Positions 23,376 through 31,695 of a stretch of 64,000 nucleotides of DNA are shown here, one piece after another (positions within the stretch are counted from its first letter, which is position 1; each line of letters starts with the position of its first letter). A program made the position numbers and the translations under genes. The notes beneath the pieces are model-generated. The model had not been told where the DNA came from and did not search any database. It saw only the letters and a program-made list of their open reading frames with translations. The stretch comes from Oscillospiraceae bacterium (GTDB taxonomy: Bacteria > Bacillota > Clostridia > Oscillospirales > CAG-272), in contig SVUA01000001.1 of NCBI GenBank assembly GCA_015063485.1, positions 124,001 through 188,000 on the forward strand, given 5' to 3'.

Positions 23376-23697
23376 TCCTACGGTCCACGCTATTGTCCTT
23401 ATCGCCGTTATGGCGGTGGTGACCTTTGCGCTCCGCGCGTTGCCTTTTCTTGTTTTCGGCAAGAGAGAAACGCCGAAATTTATCACATATCTTGGCAAGG
23501 TCTTGCCATATGCCATGATGGGAATGCTCGTCGTATTTTGCTTTAAGGGCGTTAAAGTAACGCAGTTCCCTTACGGTCTGCCCGAACTTATCGCGGGAGC
23601 GATAACCGTCTTGCTCCACGTTTGGAGAAGAAATACTCTTATAAGTATCCTTTTCGGTACGGTGTCGTATATGCTACTTGTGCAGCTTGTATTTTAA
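23368..23697 (+). CDS. azlD: Branched-chain amino acid exporter, small subunit (AzlD)
   Basis: The 109-aa protein has about four hydrophobic segments and the AzlD pattern TFALRALPFLVFG and LPYAMMGMLVVFC, ending VSYMLLVQLVF. It pairs with AzlC. The ATG lies within the last codons of azlC (ATAATGAATGAATGA), so translation is coupled. A terminator follows closely. Confidence 0.93.
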   Translation: MNDPTVHAIVLIAVMAVVTFALRALPFLVFGKRETPKFITYLGKVLPYAMMGMLVVFCFKGVKVTQFPYGLPELIAGAITVLLHVWRRNTLISILFGTVSYMLLVQLVF

Positions 23698-23704
23698 TAC
23701 AAAG

Positions 23705-23740
23705 AGGAGTCAGCTCGTCAAAACGGGCTAACTCCTTTTT
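23705..23740 (+). terminator. Intrinsic terminator after azlD
   Basis: AGGAGTcAGCtCG / CGgGCTaACTCCT stem with a TCAAAA loop followed by five T. It lies just after the azlD stop. Confidence 0.85.
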
Positions 23741-23782
23741 GCTTTTGTAAAATATAAGCGGCGTGTCGGATATATTTTTAAA

Positions 23783-24388
23783 TTATTTATTGAAGATATC
23801 GGATTTTATCTTTGAAAATTCCTCTTCGGTAATTACCTGCTGATCAACAAGCTTTTTCCATTTTTTGAGGTCATCGATAGAATTCGTCTTTGCCGCGTTG
23901 TTTTCAAGTATCTTTTCCTTGAGCTCGGAAAACTCTTCTTCGGTAAGGACCTTTTCCTGTTGCATTTCTTTGTAACGCATCAGCTCGTCAAGGAGATTTT
24001 TATTATAATTTTCTGAGGGCTTTGTGCTTCCGTTCTTAACGAATCCGAAGAAAGCAAGGAGTTTTACAACGAAGTAAATGATCGCGCCAACTGCCATTAC
24101 GATAAATCCGATGTAGTAAACGAGGAAGCCTATGTTGTCATACGTTGAATTCAATACTAATGCCTTTAAGCTATCAATGATAAGCAATATTGATAACGTA
24201 TATCCAATATTCTTAATGATAGAATTGGAAGCGAATATAAAGGTTACTGCCAAAAGAGCTGCGATATTGCTTACTGTAGTAGCAGACATGAGAACAGGGG
24301 GATAACCGAGAAGTACCGCAAGACAAGCGCCAACTACTGCGACAATGAATCCTAGGATGATCAATATTTTGTTTAATTCTTTTTTCAT
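23783..24388 (-). CDS. Membrane protein with two C-terminal SHOCT motifs
   Basis: The 201-aa protein has about four transmembrane segments in residues 8-115 (ILIILGFIVAVVGACLAVLLG at the start). These are followed by two repeats of the short SHOCT oligomerisation motif: LLDELMRYKEMQQEKVLTEEEF near 131 and DDLKKWKKLVDQQVITEEEF near 173. Function is unknown; such proteins are often stress- or envelope-related. It is transcribed divergently from a small XRE regulator, and the shared promoter region holds an inverted repeat, so the regulator probably controls it. Confidence 0.85.
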   Translation of the reverse strand: MKKELNKILIILGFIVAVVGACLAVLLGYPPVLMSATTVSNIAALLAVTFIFASNSIIKNIGYTLSILLIIDSLKALVLNSTYDNIGFLVYYIGFIVMAVGAIIYFVVKLLAFFGFVKNGSTKPSENYNKNLLDELMRYKEMQQEKVLTEEEFSELKEKILENNAAKTNSIDDLKKWKKLVDQQVITEEEFSKIKSDIFNK

Positions 24389-24442
24389 GATAATGTCTCC
24401 CTTTGTAGAATTTTGTTTTTTTTAGACGAGCCGCTTTATTTT

Positions 24443-24478
24443 ATTATAGTACAAATATTTACTAAAGTCAATAGTAAA
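24443..24478 (-). promoter_or_regulatory. Promoter of the SHOCT gene with overlapping inverted-repeat operator
   Basis: On the minus strand TTGACT (24466-24471), a 17-base spacer and TATAAT (24443-24448). The inverted repeat TTTACTA-AAGTCAA-TAGTAAA (24458-24478) covers the -35, so a bound dimer would block it. A further TTTACT lies at 24483. Confidence 0.75.
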
Positions 24479-24527
24479 TTTATTTACTTGATATAATATT
24501 TTTAAGATGTTATATCGAGGTGAAGCT

Positions 24528-24734
24528 ATGTATTACGGATACGTTAAACGCATACGCGATCTCAGAGAGGATCACGATAAGACGCAACAAGAAATAGCGG
24601 ATATATTTGGAACGTCACAAACTATGTACGCGCGATATGAAAGAGGGGCAAATGAGCTGCCAATAAGACATCTGTTGGTTCTTTGCGATTATTATAAGGT
24701 CAGCGCGGATTATATTCTCGGAAGAGAGGAATAG
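24528..24734 (+). CDS. Small XRE-family HTH regulator
   Basis: The 68-aa protein MYYGYVKRIRDLREDHDKTQQEIADIFGTSQTMYARYERG is a stand-alone Cro/C1-type helix-turn-helix with little beyond the DNA-binding domain. The ATG at 24528 follows GAGGTGAAGC; the tracked upstream start lacks a site. It is divergent from the SHOCT membrane gene and probably represses it and itself. It resembles the XRE protein at 28722-28940, which suggests paralogues. Confidence 0.9.
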   Translation: MYYGYVKRIRDLREDHDKTQQEIADIFGTSQTMYARYERGANELPIRHLLVLCDYYKVSADYILGREE

Positions 24735-24744
24735 AAAATAAAAA

Positions 24745-24772
24745 AAGAAGCAGGGCTCGCTCTGCTTCTTTT
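24745..24772 (+). terminator. Intrinsic terminator after the XRE gene
   Basis: AAGAAGCAG / CTGCTTCTT stem with an 8-base loop and following T-run, preceded by an A-run. Confidence 0.8.
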
Positions 24773-24838
24773 GGGAAGATAGAACCTCGGCAGAGTTTTG
24801 ATAGATTGTCGGGGGTTGTTCTTTGTTTTGAAGATTGT

Positions 24839-25018
24839 TTAATTCTCATCTTCAAGAAGAATAGTTCCGTGTTCCTTTTCATATTCTTCTACGCAAGCTT
24901 GAGCTAAAAATTCCAATTGAGCATTTAATGACCGTTTGTTTTGCTTTGCAACAATGGCTATTTTACTAAGCAATTCAGGCTCAAAACGTATTCCTGTTTG
25001 TATTTTCAATGTGGGCAT
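24839..25018 (-). CDS. Small ribbon-helix-helix (Arc/CopG-type) protein
   Basis: The 59-aa protein MPTLKIQTGIRFEPELLSKIAIVAKQ has a basic beta-strand followed by two helices (KRSLNAQLEFLAQACVEEYEKEHG), as in Arc-like DNA-binding proteins. The start at 25018 follows GAGGTG; the tracked start is an unsupported TTG. It is divergent from the small XRE gene at 25129. Such proteins are common antitoxins or plasmid and phage regulators, but no toxin is seen next to it. Confidence 0.75.
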   Translation of the reverse strand: MPTLKIQTGIRFEPELLSKIAIVAKQNKRSLNAQLEFLAQACVEEYEKEHGTILLEDEN

Positions 25019-25128
25019 ACTAACACCTCGCAAACATAATGATAATATTATAATAATATTTTATCAATTTTTCTATTGGTTTTCTATCCACAAAGTGTTA
25101 TCATATTGTTATCAAGAGGAGGCTTTAT

Positions 25129-25362
25129 ATGGAAAAAGATAATTATATAGAAAATTTTAGCAAAAACATGAAAGCTATAAGAACGAAAAATAATATTTCC
25201 AAAAAGGAGATGGCTAAAATATTAGTAATAGGGATAGGAAGTCTTTTAAAAATTGAAAACGAAATACTTCCGCCAAAATTAGAAGCGAATATTTTAATAA
25301 AAATATATAACAAATTCGAAATTTTACCTTCAGAACTTTTTTCAAAAGAATCATTCGATTAA
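25129..25362 (+). CDS. Small XRE-like HTH protein of atypical composition
   Basis: The 77-aa protein has a helix-turn-helix-like core (KAIRTKNNISKKEMAKILVIGIGSLLKIENE). It is unusually rich in Lys, Asn, Ile and Glu with AT-rich codons compared with neighbouring genes, pointing to horizontal origin. A strong AGAGGAGG site precedes the ATG. A perfect palindromic terminator follows. Target and role are unknown. Confidence 0.72.
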   Translation: MEKDNYIENFSKNMKAIRTKNNISKKEMAKILVIGIGSLLKIENEILPPKLEANILIKIYNKFEILPSELFSKESFD

Positions 25363-25368
25363 AAAATA

Positions 25369-25400
25369 TTATGACTTCCTTTAAAGGAAGTCATAAAAAA
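25369..25400. terminator. Bidirectional terminator (perfect palindrome)
   Basis: TTATGACTTCCTTTAAAGGAAGTCATAA is a 28-base perfect palindrome, flanked by A-run and followed by AAAAAA. It separates the small XRE gene from the converging pgmB. Confidence 0.8.
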
Positions 25401-25403
25401 CAT

Positions 25404-26048
25404 TTAAAACATATTCACAAGGTCTGAAAATTTATGTAATTTTACCTTTCCGAGAGGACAGTCTACGGCACTTGCGTAAGCGACCGATAGCATACCGCCG
25501 CGGTTTGCCGCCTCAAGTCCTGCCTCGGCGTCCTCAATAACGGCGCAATTTTCGGGAGCTGTTCCGATAAGAGCCGCCGCCTTGAGAAATACCTCGGGGT
25601 CGGGCTTCGAGTTCTTTATGTCGTTGCCGTCGGCTATTGCGTCAAATGCGTCGGTAAGCTCTGTTTGAGAAAGAATAAATCTCGTGTTCTTGCTCGACGA
25701 GCCGACGGCAAGGGGATATCCCTTTTTGCGAAGTTCGGCAAGCGTTTCTCTTACCTCGTCCGCAACGTCTGCGGGGGTAAGGGTTTTCAGATACTCACGG
25801 TAGCAGTCGTTCTTTTCGGTCGCGAGTGCTATCTTTTCTTCCTCCGAAAGAGTAAGCGGCTTTTCGCTGAGGCTCAAAACTATCTCAAGGCTCTCCATGC
25901 GTGAAACTCCGCGCAATCTTTCGTTGTCCTTTTCGGTAAAGGTAATGCCCATTCTGTCGGCAAGCTTTTTCCAAGCGAGAAAATGGAAGCGGTCGGTCGA
26001 CAGCAGAACGCCGTCAAGGTCAAAAATAATACCTTTGATATTGCTCAT
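25404..26048 (-). CDS. pgmB: Beta-phosphoglucomutase (HAD superfamily)
   Basis: The 214-aa HAD hydrolase-fold protein has the catalytic FDLDGVLLST, cap-domain residues in RLRGVSRMESLEIVL, GSSSKN and KPDPEVFL, all typical of beta-phosphoglucomutase. That enzyme interconverts beta-glucose-1-P and glucose-6-P after phosphorolysis of disaccharides. It follows the GH3 gene with a short gap and is probably co-transcribed with it and the AraC regulator. No sugar phosphorylase is visible here. Confidence 0.88.
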   Translation of the reverse strand: MSNIKGIIFDLDGVLLSTDRFHFLAWKKLADRMGITFTEKDNERLRGVSRMESLEIVLSLSEKPLTLSEEEKIALATEKNDCYREYLKTLTPADVADEVRETLAELRKKGYPLAVGSSSKNTRFILSQTELTDAFDAIADGNDIKNSKPDPEVFLKAAALIGTAPENCAVIEDAEAGLEAANRGGMLSVAYASAVDCPLGKVKLHKFSDLVNMF

Positions 26049-26063
26049 TTTTATGTCTCCTTA

Positions 26064-27800
26064 TTATTTATTTTTAAGTCCTTCGCATTCAGGTCCGAAG
26101 GAAACGCGCGCGTCCCACTTTCCGCAGAAGGCGTCGACGGGAGAAACGCCTGTAAATTCATCTTTGCCCATCAGTTTATCCATAAGAGCGTTGATTACAG
26201 CTGCAGAACCGTTATAGCAGTTTATAAACGTACGAACGTGCGGAACGTCAACGAGATGGTAGGGATTTGCTAAAGATACGAACACGGTAGGGATCGTGTG
26301 GCAAAGCGTTGGGATATTCGCGCCCTGAGGCTTTGACCAATTTATTCGCACGTCGGGTTGATAGTTGTTCTTTACAGACGCGGAATATATTATGATATCG
26401 TATTTTTTGACCATTTCGTCTACCGATGCCATTGCGCCCTCAGTTACTTTAAGCGGCTCAAATACCGTTACCTCAAAGCCGTTCTTTTCAAGGGCTGCTT
26501 TAAAATTACCGTTTGAGGTCTTTTCGTTCGCGTTGTTGCCGTCGAGGTCGAGAGGGCAGAAGAGAACTCTCGGAAAACGCGAGGGAGTTATCGGGAAGAT
26601 CCCCTTTTCCTCTTTTACGAGCGTTATAGCGCGGCGCGCGCACTCAACGCTCCACTCCTTGTAAACGGGATCTTTGAGAGATGCCTTTATCTCGTCGATG
26701 CTTGGAACGAGCGTTCCAGCCTTTTGCTTTTCGGGAAGGCCTAAAGAGGCCTTGAGAGCGAGTATTCTTGTCACTGCTTCGTCAAGTCGCGCATCGTCGA
26801 AAACGCCGTCGCGGTAGCCCTTTTCCATAAATGCGATATCCTCTTCGAGATTTTTCGTAAAGAGGAACATATCACAGCCTGCGGCTATGGTAAGAGGAAC
26901 GAGCATTTCACGGGGAAGGTGGGTAGCAAGTCCCGCCATAGCGGTGGAGTCGGTGACAACGAGTCCGTTAAAGCCGAGCTTGCCGCGCAAAAGTCCTGTT
27001 ACGAGCTCTTTGCTCATAGATGCGGGAAGCATATCGCCGTCCTTTATGTCGGGCGAGAAATAGCGTGTGTATGCGGGCTGGAGAATATGTCCGACCATTA
27101 CGGTCTTCGCGCCTGCGGCTATACATTCGGAATAGACTTTGCCGTAGCTTGTGTCCCAATCCTCGCAGGACAGCGAGTTGACGGATACGGAGACGTGTTG
27201 GTCGCGCTCGTCACAGCCGTCACCTGGGAAGTGCTTTATCGAGGCGGCAACGCCGTGCTTCTGTAATTCCTCAACGTAAGCCTTACCCATGCTTTTTACC
27301 GTCTCAACATCAGAGCCGAAGGTTCTGACGTTGGTGATCGGATTTCTCCAGTTGTAGTCTATGTCGATAATGGGAGCGAACGCCCAGTTTGCTCCGACCG
27401 AGCTGCCCTCAACTCCGCAGACCTCGCCAAGTCTGCGCGCAAATTCGGTGTCGGCGGTAGCGGCTATCTGCATAGGGTTTCCAAGAGGCGTACCCTCCTT
27501 GATAATGCCGTTTCCTCCCGCCTCCAAGTTTGCGGCTACAAGAAGCGGAATTTTCGAATAGCTCTGCATACGCGTAATGGCGTTCGCGCACTGCTCTGCG
27601 GTCATAACGCGGTTCATAAATCCGCCGGGGCGTATTTTTTCGCCGAGATAGCGGCAGGTCTCTTCGTCATCGTTATAGAGGACGAGGCAGAAAAGATGGT
27701 GTATTTTTTCCTCTGCCGTCATAGACGAGAGGGTATCTTTTACCCAAGATATCTGTTCGTCATTCAGAAAAAAGGGATTGGCTCGAAGATCGATACTCAT
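26064..27800 (-). CDS. Family 3 glycoside hydrolase, NagZ-like
   Basis: The 578-aa cytosolic GH3 enzyme has a TIM-barrel domain with the signature SIKHFPGDGCDERDQH (residues 188-202) and a nucleophile Asp284 in VVTDSTAMAGL, plus a C-terminal alpha/beta domain (about 390-570). The KHFPG[DH]G pattern is shared with beta-N-acetylhexosaminidases, some of which act as phosphorylases; that would fit the following beta-phosphoglucomutase (inference). There is no signal peptide, so it acts on imported saccharides or peptidoglycan fragments. It belongs to the operon begun by the AraC gene. Confidence 0.88.
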   Translation of the reverse strand: MSIDLRANPFFLNDEQISWVKDTLSSMTAEEKIHHLFCLVLYNDDEETCRYLGEKIRPGGFMNRVMTAEQCANAITRMQSYSKIPLLVAANLEAGGNGIIKEGTPLGNPMQIAATADTEFARRLGEVCGVEGSSVGANWAFAPIIDIDYNWRNPITNVRTFGSDVETVKSMGKAYVEELQKHGVAASIKHFPGDGCDERDQHVSVSVNSLSCEDWDTSYGKVYSECIAAGAKTVMVGHILQPAYTRYFSPDIKDGDMLPASMSKELVTGLLRGKLGFNGLVVTDSTAMAGLATHLPREMLVPLTIAAGCDMFLFTKNLEEDIAFMEKGYRDGVFDDARLDEAVTRILALKASLGLPEKQKAGTLVPSIDEIKASLKDPVYKEWSVECARRAITLVKEEKGIFPITPSRFPRVLFCPLDLDGNNANEKTSNGNFKAALEKNGFEVTVFEPLKVTEGAMASVDEMVKKYDIIIYSASVKNNYQPDVRINWSKPQGANIPTLCHTIPTVFVSLANPYHLVDVPHVRTFINCYNGSAAVINALMDKLMGKDEFTGVSPVDAFCGKWDARVSFGPECEGLKNK

Positions 27801-27816
27801 AATATTTCTCCTTTGT

Positions 27817-28632
27817 TTATATTATTGTGTTACTTTTGCGAATGCTTGTGGGCGTTGCGCCCGTGACCTCCGAAAAAACTCGGTTGAAAGAGCGTATGCT
27901 TTGGAATCCGCATCTGCTCGCGATATCCGACAGCGGCAGATCGGTTGAGCTTATCATTTCCTTTGCTCTTTCACAACGGCACATATTCAACAACGTACGG
28001 AACGGTATGTTGAAATTTTTTCTTAAAACTCTTGAAAGATAATGGTATTCGTATGAAAGTGAGTCGGCAAGCGTAGTTAGGGTTATATCCTCTGCGTAAT
28101 GCTCTTCAACGTAAGAGATTATTTTAAAAATAAGCTCGTTGTTTTGCTCCTTGTCTTTCCATTTTGCGACAGAGGAAAATTCATCGCAGATAGCGTAAAG
28201 GCAAGCTTTTATAGCGTACTGTGACGGTTTTTGCATTCGCACGGAATTGTGTCGCCGTTTCTCCTCGGCGACAAGCATTTGTGAACGAAGATATCGGGAG
28301 AGCGGCTCTGAGAGTGTAAAGGAAGCGTCTATCGGTTCTTTTAAAGCGGTAGAGGAAGCGAATTTATCAATGTAAGCGCCCGAAAAAACGGCTATAAATA
28401 TTTCTGAATCGGCAGCCGTTTTTAAAGAATGGAGCGCGTAGGGCGTTATCAGTAAAGCCTGTCCTTCGCTTAAGACATAATCTTTATTAGAGATGGTGGC
28501 ATAAAGCTTACCCGCTAAGACCCATACAAATTCATAGCCTCTGTGGTAATGCAGAGACCAAGAGTCGTTTTTGTACCAATCTCCGCGATAGAGGTCGTCA
28601 CCTATTGAATTGTAAAATTGATGAGAGATCAT
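27817..28632 (-). CDS. AraC-family regulator of the GH3-pgmB operon
   Basis: The 271-aa protein has an N-terminal cupin-like sensor (SWSLHYHRGYEFVWVLAGKL, GQALLITPYALHS) and a C-terminal double HTH (ITLTTLADSLSYEYHYLSRVL and LPLSDIASRCGFQSIRSFNR). It is encoded just upstream of the GH3 gene in the same direction, with 16 bases between them, so it probably activates its own operon in response to a sugar. GGGAGTG precedes the ATG. Confidence 0.92.
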   Translation of the reverse strand: MISHQFYNSIGDDLYRGDWYKNDSWSLHYHRGYEFVWVLAGKLYATISNKDYVLSEGQALLITPYALHSLKTAADSEIFIAVFSGAYIDKFASSTALKEPIDASFTLSEPLSRYLRSQMLVAEEKRRHNSVRMQKPSQYAIKACLYAICDEFSSVAKWKDKEQNNELIFKIISYVEEHYAEDITLTTLADSLSYEYHYLSRVLRKNFNIPFRTLLNMCRCERAKEMISSTDLPLSDIASRCGFQSIRSFNRVFSEVTGATPTSIRKSNTII

Positions 28633-28667
28633 AGCACACTCCCAAAAGATAAATTTTGTCTATAATA

Positions 28668-28696
28668 ATTGTATAATAATATGCGAGATTTGTCAA
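28668..28696 (-). promoter_or_regulatory. Promoter of the AraC-GH3-pgmB operon
   Basis: On the minus strand TTGACA (28691-28696), a 17-base spacer and TACAAT (28668-28673). Confidence 0.75.
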
Positions 28697-28721
28697 TATA
28701 TCTTTCAAAAGTAAATGAATT

Positions 28722-28940
28722 TTAAAACAACTTTTTTGGCGTGTCGGTAAGACCTGTGAGATAGTCAAGAGATATGTTATAATATTTTGCAAGCGCTATT
28801 ATGTGATGAAGCGGAATTTCCTGCGTTCCGCTTTCATATCTTGCATATTGCTGTTGCTTCATATTTAAAATTCTTGCGATCTCGGTCTGGCTTTTGTCGC
28901 TGTCTTCACGGATATCCTTTATTCTTTGATAAAAATACAT
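28722..28940 (-). CDS. Small XRE-family HTH regulator (paralogue)
   Basis: The 72-aa protein MYFYQRIKDIREDSDKSQTEIARILNMKQQQYARYESGTQ is a minimal Cro/C1-type regulator, similar along its length to the XRE protein at 24528. A strong GGAGG lies before the ATG. It sits between the AraC promoter and the CDF exporter gene, with no obvious partner, so its target is unknown. Confidence 0.88.
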   Translation of the reverse strand: MYFYQRIKDIREDSDKSQTEIARILNMKQQQYARYESGTQEIPLHHIIALAKYYNISLDYLTGLTDTPKKLF

Positions 28941-28985
28941 GTAAAACCTCCAATATTTTTATAAAAAAGGGAATGAACCATATTT

Positions 28986-30146
28986 TTATTCTCTATCTAC
29001 TGTAATTACTACGAAATAAGTGGGATCAACTCGGCTGATGCGAGAGCTGATCTCTCGCTTGAGCTCCTCGTCGGACATTTTTAATTCAAAGGGAGCGACT
29101 ACGTCAAAAATAAGATTTGAGTGTGTAGTTCCTTCAACGTAGCGAAAATCGTGTATGTTCAGGCGTTCATCAATGGATAACACTGTTTTCAGAGTTATCT
29201 CGCGGAGAGCGGTCACTTTTTCGTCGTCGGTAACTATAGGGTCCATGTGTACGGTAGCTCTTACTCCAAGCTCAAGGAACAGACGCTTTTCGAGGTTGTC
29301 TATCACATCGTGTGTGTCAAAAATATTTGCCGCGCCGTCGACCTCTGCGTGAAGAGAAGCGATAGTGTTACCCGCGCCGTAATTGTGTATTACCATATCG
29401 TGTATTCCGAGGATCTCGGGATAGGAGAGCGCAAGGGAAGCGACGGCATCTACTACCTCTTGCTCGGGAGGAGAGCCGAGGATAGAGTTTTTCGTTTCGT
29501 TGAGTATCTTGATACCTGCGACAAGGATAAGCACGGCAACGATGATTCCCATATATGCATCGGTCTGGATATTTGTAAAATAGCCGATAAGAGCCGCGAT
29601 GAGTACGGCGGCAGTCGATGCCGCATCGGAGAGACTGTCGGCGGCAGTTGCCTTCATGACCGAGGAATTTATCTTTTTCGCAACCGTTCGGTTAAAGATG
29701 AAAAGCCAAAGTTTGCCTGCTACCGATACTCCGAGGATAATGAACACGGGGATAGAGAATTCGGTTGGCGATGGGTGGAGTATCTTGTTTACCGATTCGG
29801 TGAAAAGGTCAAGCCCTACGTGAAGAATAAGAAAAGATACTATCATCGAAGCTACGTATTCGATACGCGCGTGACCGAACGGGTGATCTCTGTCGGCGGG
29901 CTTTGCCGATATTTTAAAGCTTATTAGCGATATTATCTGCGAGCCCGCGTCCGAGACGTTATTTACCGCGTCCGCGGTTATTGATATCGCGCCGCTTATC
30001 ATTCCCGCAAAGAACTTTATGGCGGCAAGTAAGAGATTTGCTAAAATTCCGACGATGCTTACCATAGTTCCGTACGCTCGTCTGACGGCGGGGTCTTTTA
30101 CGTTTTCAGGGCTTTTGATAAATATTTTTGATAAAAGATAAGTCAT
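28986..30146 (-). CDS. Cation diffusion facilitator (CDF) metal exporter
   Basis: The 386-aa protein has a six-helix CDF transport domain (residues about 20-215) followed by a long cytoplasmic domain. The metal-site residues read ADAVNNVSD in TM2 and AADSLSDAAS in TM5; Asn in place of the zinc-type His resembles manganese-exporting members. The C-terminal half (about 220-385) is longer than usual and may contain a duplicated cytoplasmic metal-binding domain. The start at 30146 follows AAAGG; the tracked TTG is rejected. Only 18 bases separate it from the MBOAT gene upstream. Confidence 0.9.
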   Translation of the reverse strand: MTYLLSKIFIKSPENVKDPAVRRAYGTMVSIVGILANLLLAAIKFFAGMISGAISITADAVNNVSDAGSQIISLISFKISAKPADRDHPFGHARIEYVASMIVSFLILHVGLDLFTESVNKILHPSPTEFSIPVFIILGVSVAGKLWLFIFNRTVAKKINSSVMKATAADSLSDAASTAAVLIAALIGYFTNIQTDAYMGIIVAVLILVAGIKILNETKNSILGSPPEQEVVDAVASLALSYPEILGIHDMVIHNYGAGNTIASLHAEVDGAANIFDTHDVIDNLEKRLFLELGVRATVHMDPIVTDDEKVTALREITLKTVLSIDERLNIHDFRYVEGTTHSNLIFDVVAPFELKMSDEELKREISSRISRVDPTYFVVITVDRE

Positions 30147-30164
30147 AACGCAGCCTTTCAAAAG

Positions 30165-31571
30165 TTAAAATCTAAAGTATAAAAAGGGATTATATCCCGA
30201 GCTTACAAGATAAGAGGTTGAAATTATAAGAATAAAAACTGTAAAAACAGGCTTGAATAGGGGCGAAAAGCTTTTTTGCTTTTCGCTTATTTTTTTGCAG
30301 ATCTTCAAAGGCAAAGGGGTAGCTCCTACCGCCATTATAACGATAAGAGGAAGATTTCGCAGAAATTCGTAAAGAACTCTTTTTGAAATAAAAGAAGAAA
30401 CATCAATACCGAAAAAATTCCCCAACATACGCAGTCCGTCCGAAAGGGCAAGACCGTCCGAGCCGTCGCATACGAAGATAAGCCACCCTAAAAGTATAAA
30501 AACGAGAGCGTAAATATGCTGAAAAAGAGAGGGGAGCTTTTGCAGAGCGCGGAGCAAAAAGGCTTTTTCAAACACCAGAATAATAAAAAAGTAGATGCCC
30601 CACAATAAGAAATTCCACGACGCGCCGTGCCAAAGACCTGTCAGTGACCACACGCAAAACAGATTGAAATAGGTTCGTCCGCGTGAGCGGCGATTGCCGC
30701 CAAGCGGAATATAAACGTATTCGCGAAACCACGAAGAGAGGGTTATATGCCACCGCCGCCAAAAATCCGTAATGCTTTTTGCGGTATAGGGATAATTGAA
30801 ATTTTCGGGAAAGTCGAAACCGAATATTTTTCCAAGACCTATCGCCATATCGGAATATCCCGAAAAGTCAAAGTATATCTGAAAAGCGAAAAATACGAGT
30901 GCGAGAAACGCACCCAAAGAGGTCGGTTCTATTGCATTTAGTTCTCGCATAGAGTCCCACATCTGCCCCGCGGGATTCGCAAGTAAGACCTTTTTTCCAA
31001 GACCTATGCAAAAGCGAAGAGTAGCGCTTGACGCATAAGAGAAATTTTCTTGCCTTGAAGCAAGAGCTTTATCCACGTCACCGTATTTTACGATAGGCCC
31101 TGCGATAAGCTGTGGAAAAAGCGTTACGTACGCGCCAAATGAGATAATGTTTTTTTGCGGAGCGACCGCATTTTTATATATGTCTATAACGTAAGACAGG
31201 GCTTGAAAGGTGTAGAAGGATATTCCTATGGGAAGCGCGAGTTGAAACGGATTTTTCGCCGAAAATATTGATACTATAAGTCCAAAGTATTTAAAAAAAA
31301 CAAGCGTTGAAAGATTTAAAATTATAGCAGTTATAAGAAGCGTCTTTGCTGTTTTTTTGTTGTTTTGCGCACGAGAGATAAAAATACCGAAGGCGTAATC
31401 AACTATTATAGTCGCTACCATGAGAAACAGATATATCGGCTCACCGACGGCGTAGAATATAAGGCTCATTACGAGCAACACCGAGTTTCTTGCTCTTTTG
31501 GGAGAGATAAAATACAGAATGAGCGTAACGGGTAAAAACAAATATAAAAATTCAAGCGAAGAAAATAGCAT
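30165..31571 (-). CDS. MBOAT-family O-acyltransferase (AlgI/PatA-like)
   Basis: The 468-aa polytopic membrane protein has the AlgI/DltB-type start MLFSSLEFLYLFLPVTLILYF. The conserved MBOAT segments are FWRRWHITLSSWFREYVYIPLGG and LTGLWHGASWNFLLWG, the second containing the catalytic histidine. Such enzymes transfer acyl groups to extracellular polysaccharide, usually with a partner (AlgX/AlgJ-like SGNH protein) encoded next door. No partner is found here; the upstream neighbourhood is non-coding. It is followed directly by the CDF gene. Confidence 0.92.
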   Translation of the reverse strand: MLFSSLEFLYLFLPVTLILYFISPKRARNSVLLVMSLIFYAVGEPIYLFLMVATIIVDYAFGIFISRAQNNKKTAKTLLITAIILNLSTLVFFKYFGLIVSIFSAKNPFQLALPIGISFYTFQALSYVIDIYKNAVAPQKNIISFGAYVTLFPQLIAGPIVKYGDVDKALASRQENFSYASSATLRFCIGLGKKVLLANPAGQMWDSMRELNAIEPTSLGAFLALVFFAFQIYFDFSGYSDMAIGLGKIFGFDFPENFNYPYTAKSITDFWRRWHITLSSWFREYVYIPLGGNRRSRGRTYFNLFCVWSLTGLWHGASWNFLLWGIYFFIILVFEKAFLLRALQKLPSLFQHIYALVFILLGWLIFVCDGSDGLALSDGLRMLGNFFGIDVSSFISKRVLYEFLRNLPLIVIMAVGATPLPLKICKKISEKQKSFSPLFKPVFTVFILIISTSYLVSSGYNPFLYFRF

Positions 31572-31695
31572 ATTATAAGCCTTTCAGTTTTGATTTATAT
31601 AATATGTACTTTCTTTTTGTATGGTTATGTTAAAAAAATAGCGGTTTGTCGTGGAGAGCGTTATATCGATTGATTGGTTAAGATCGTTTATATTA

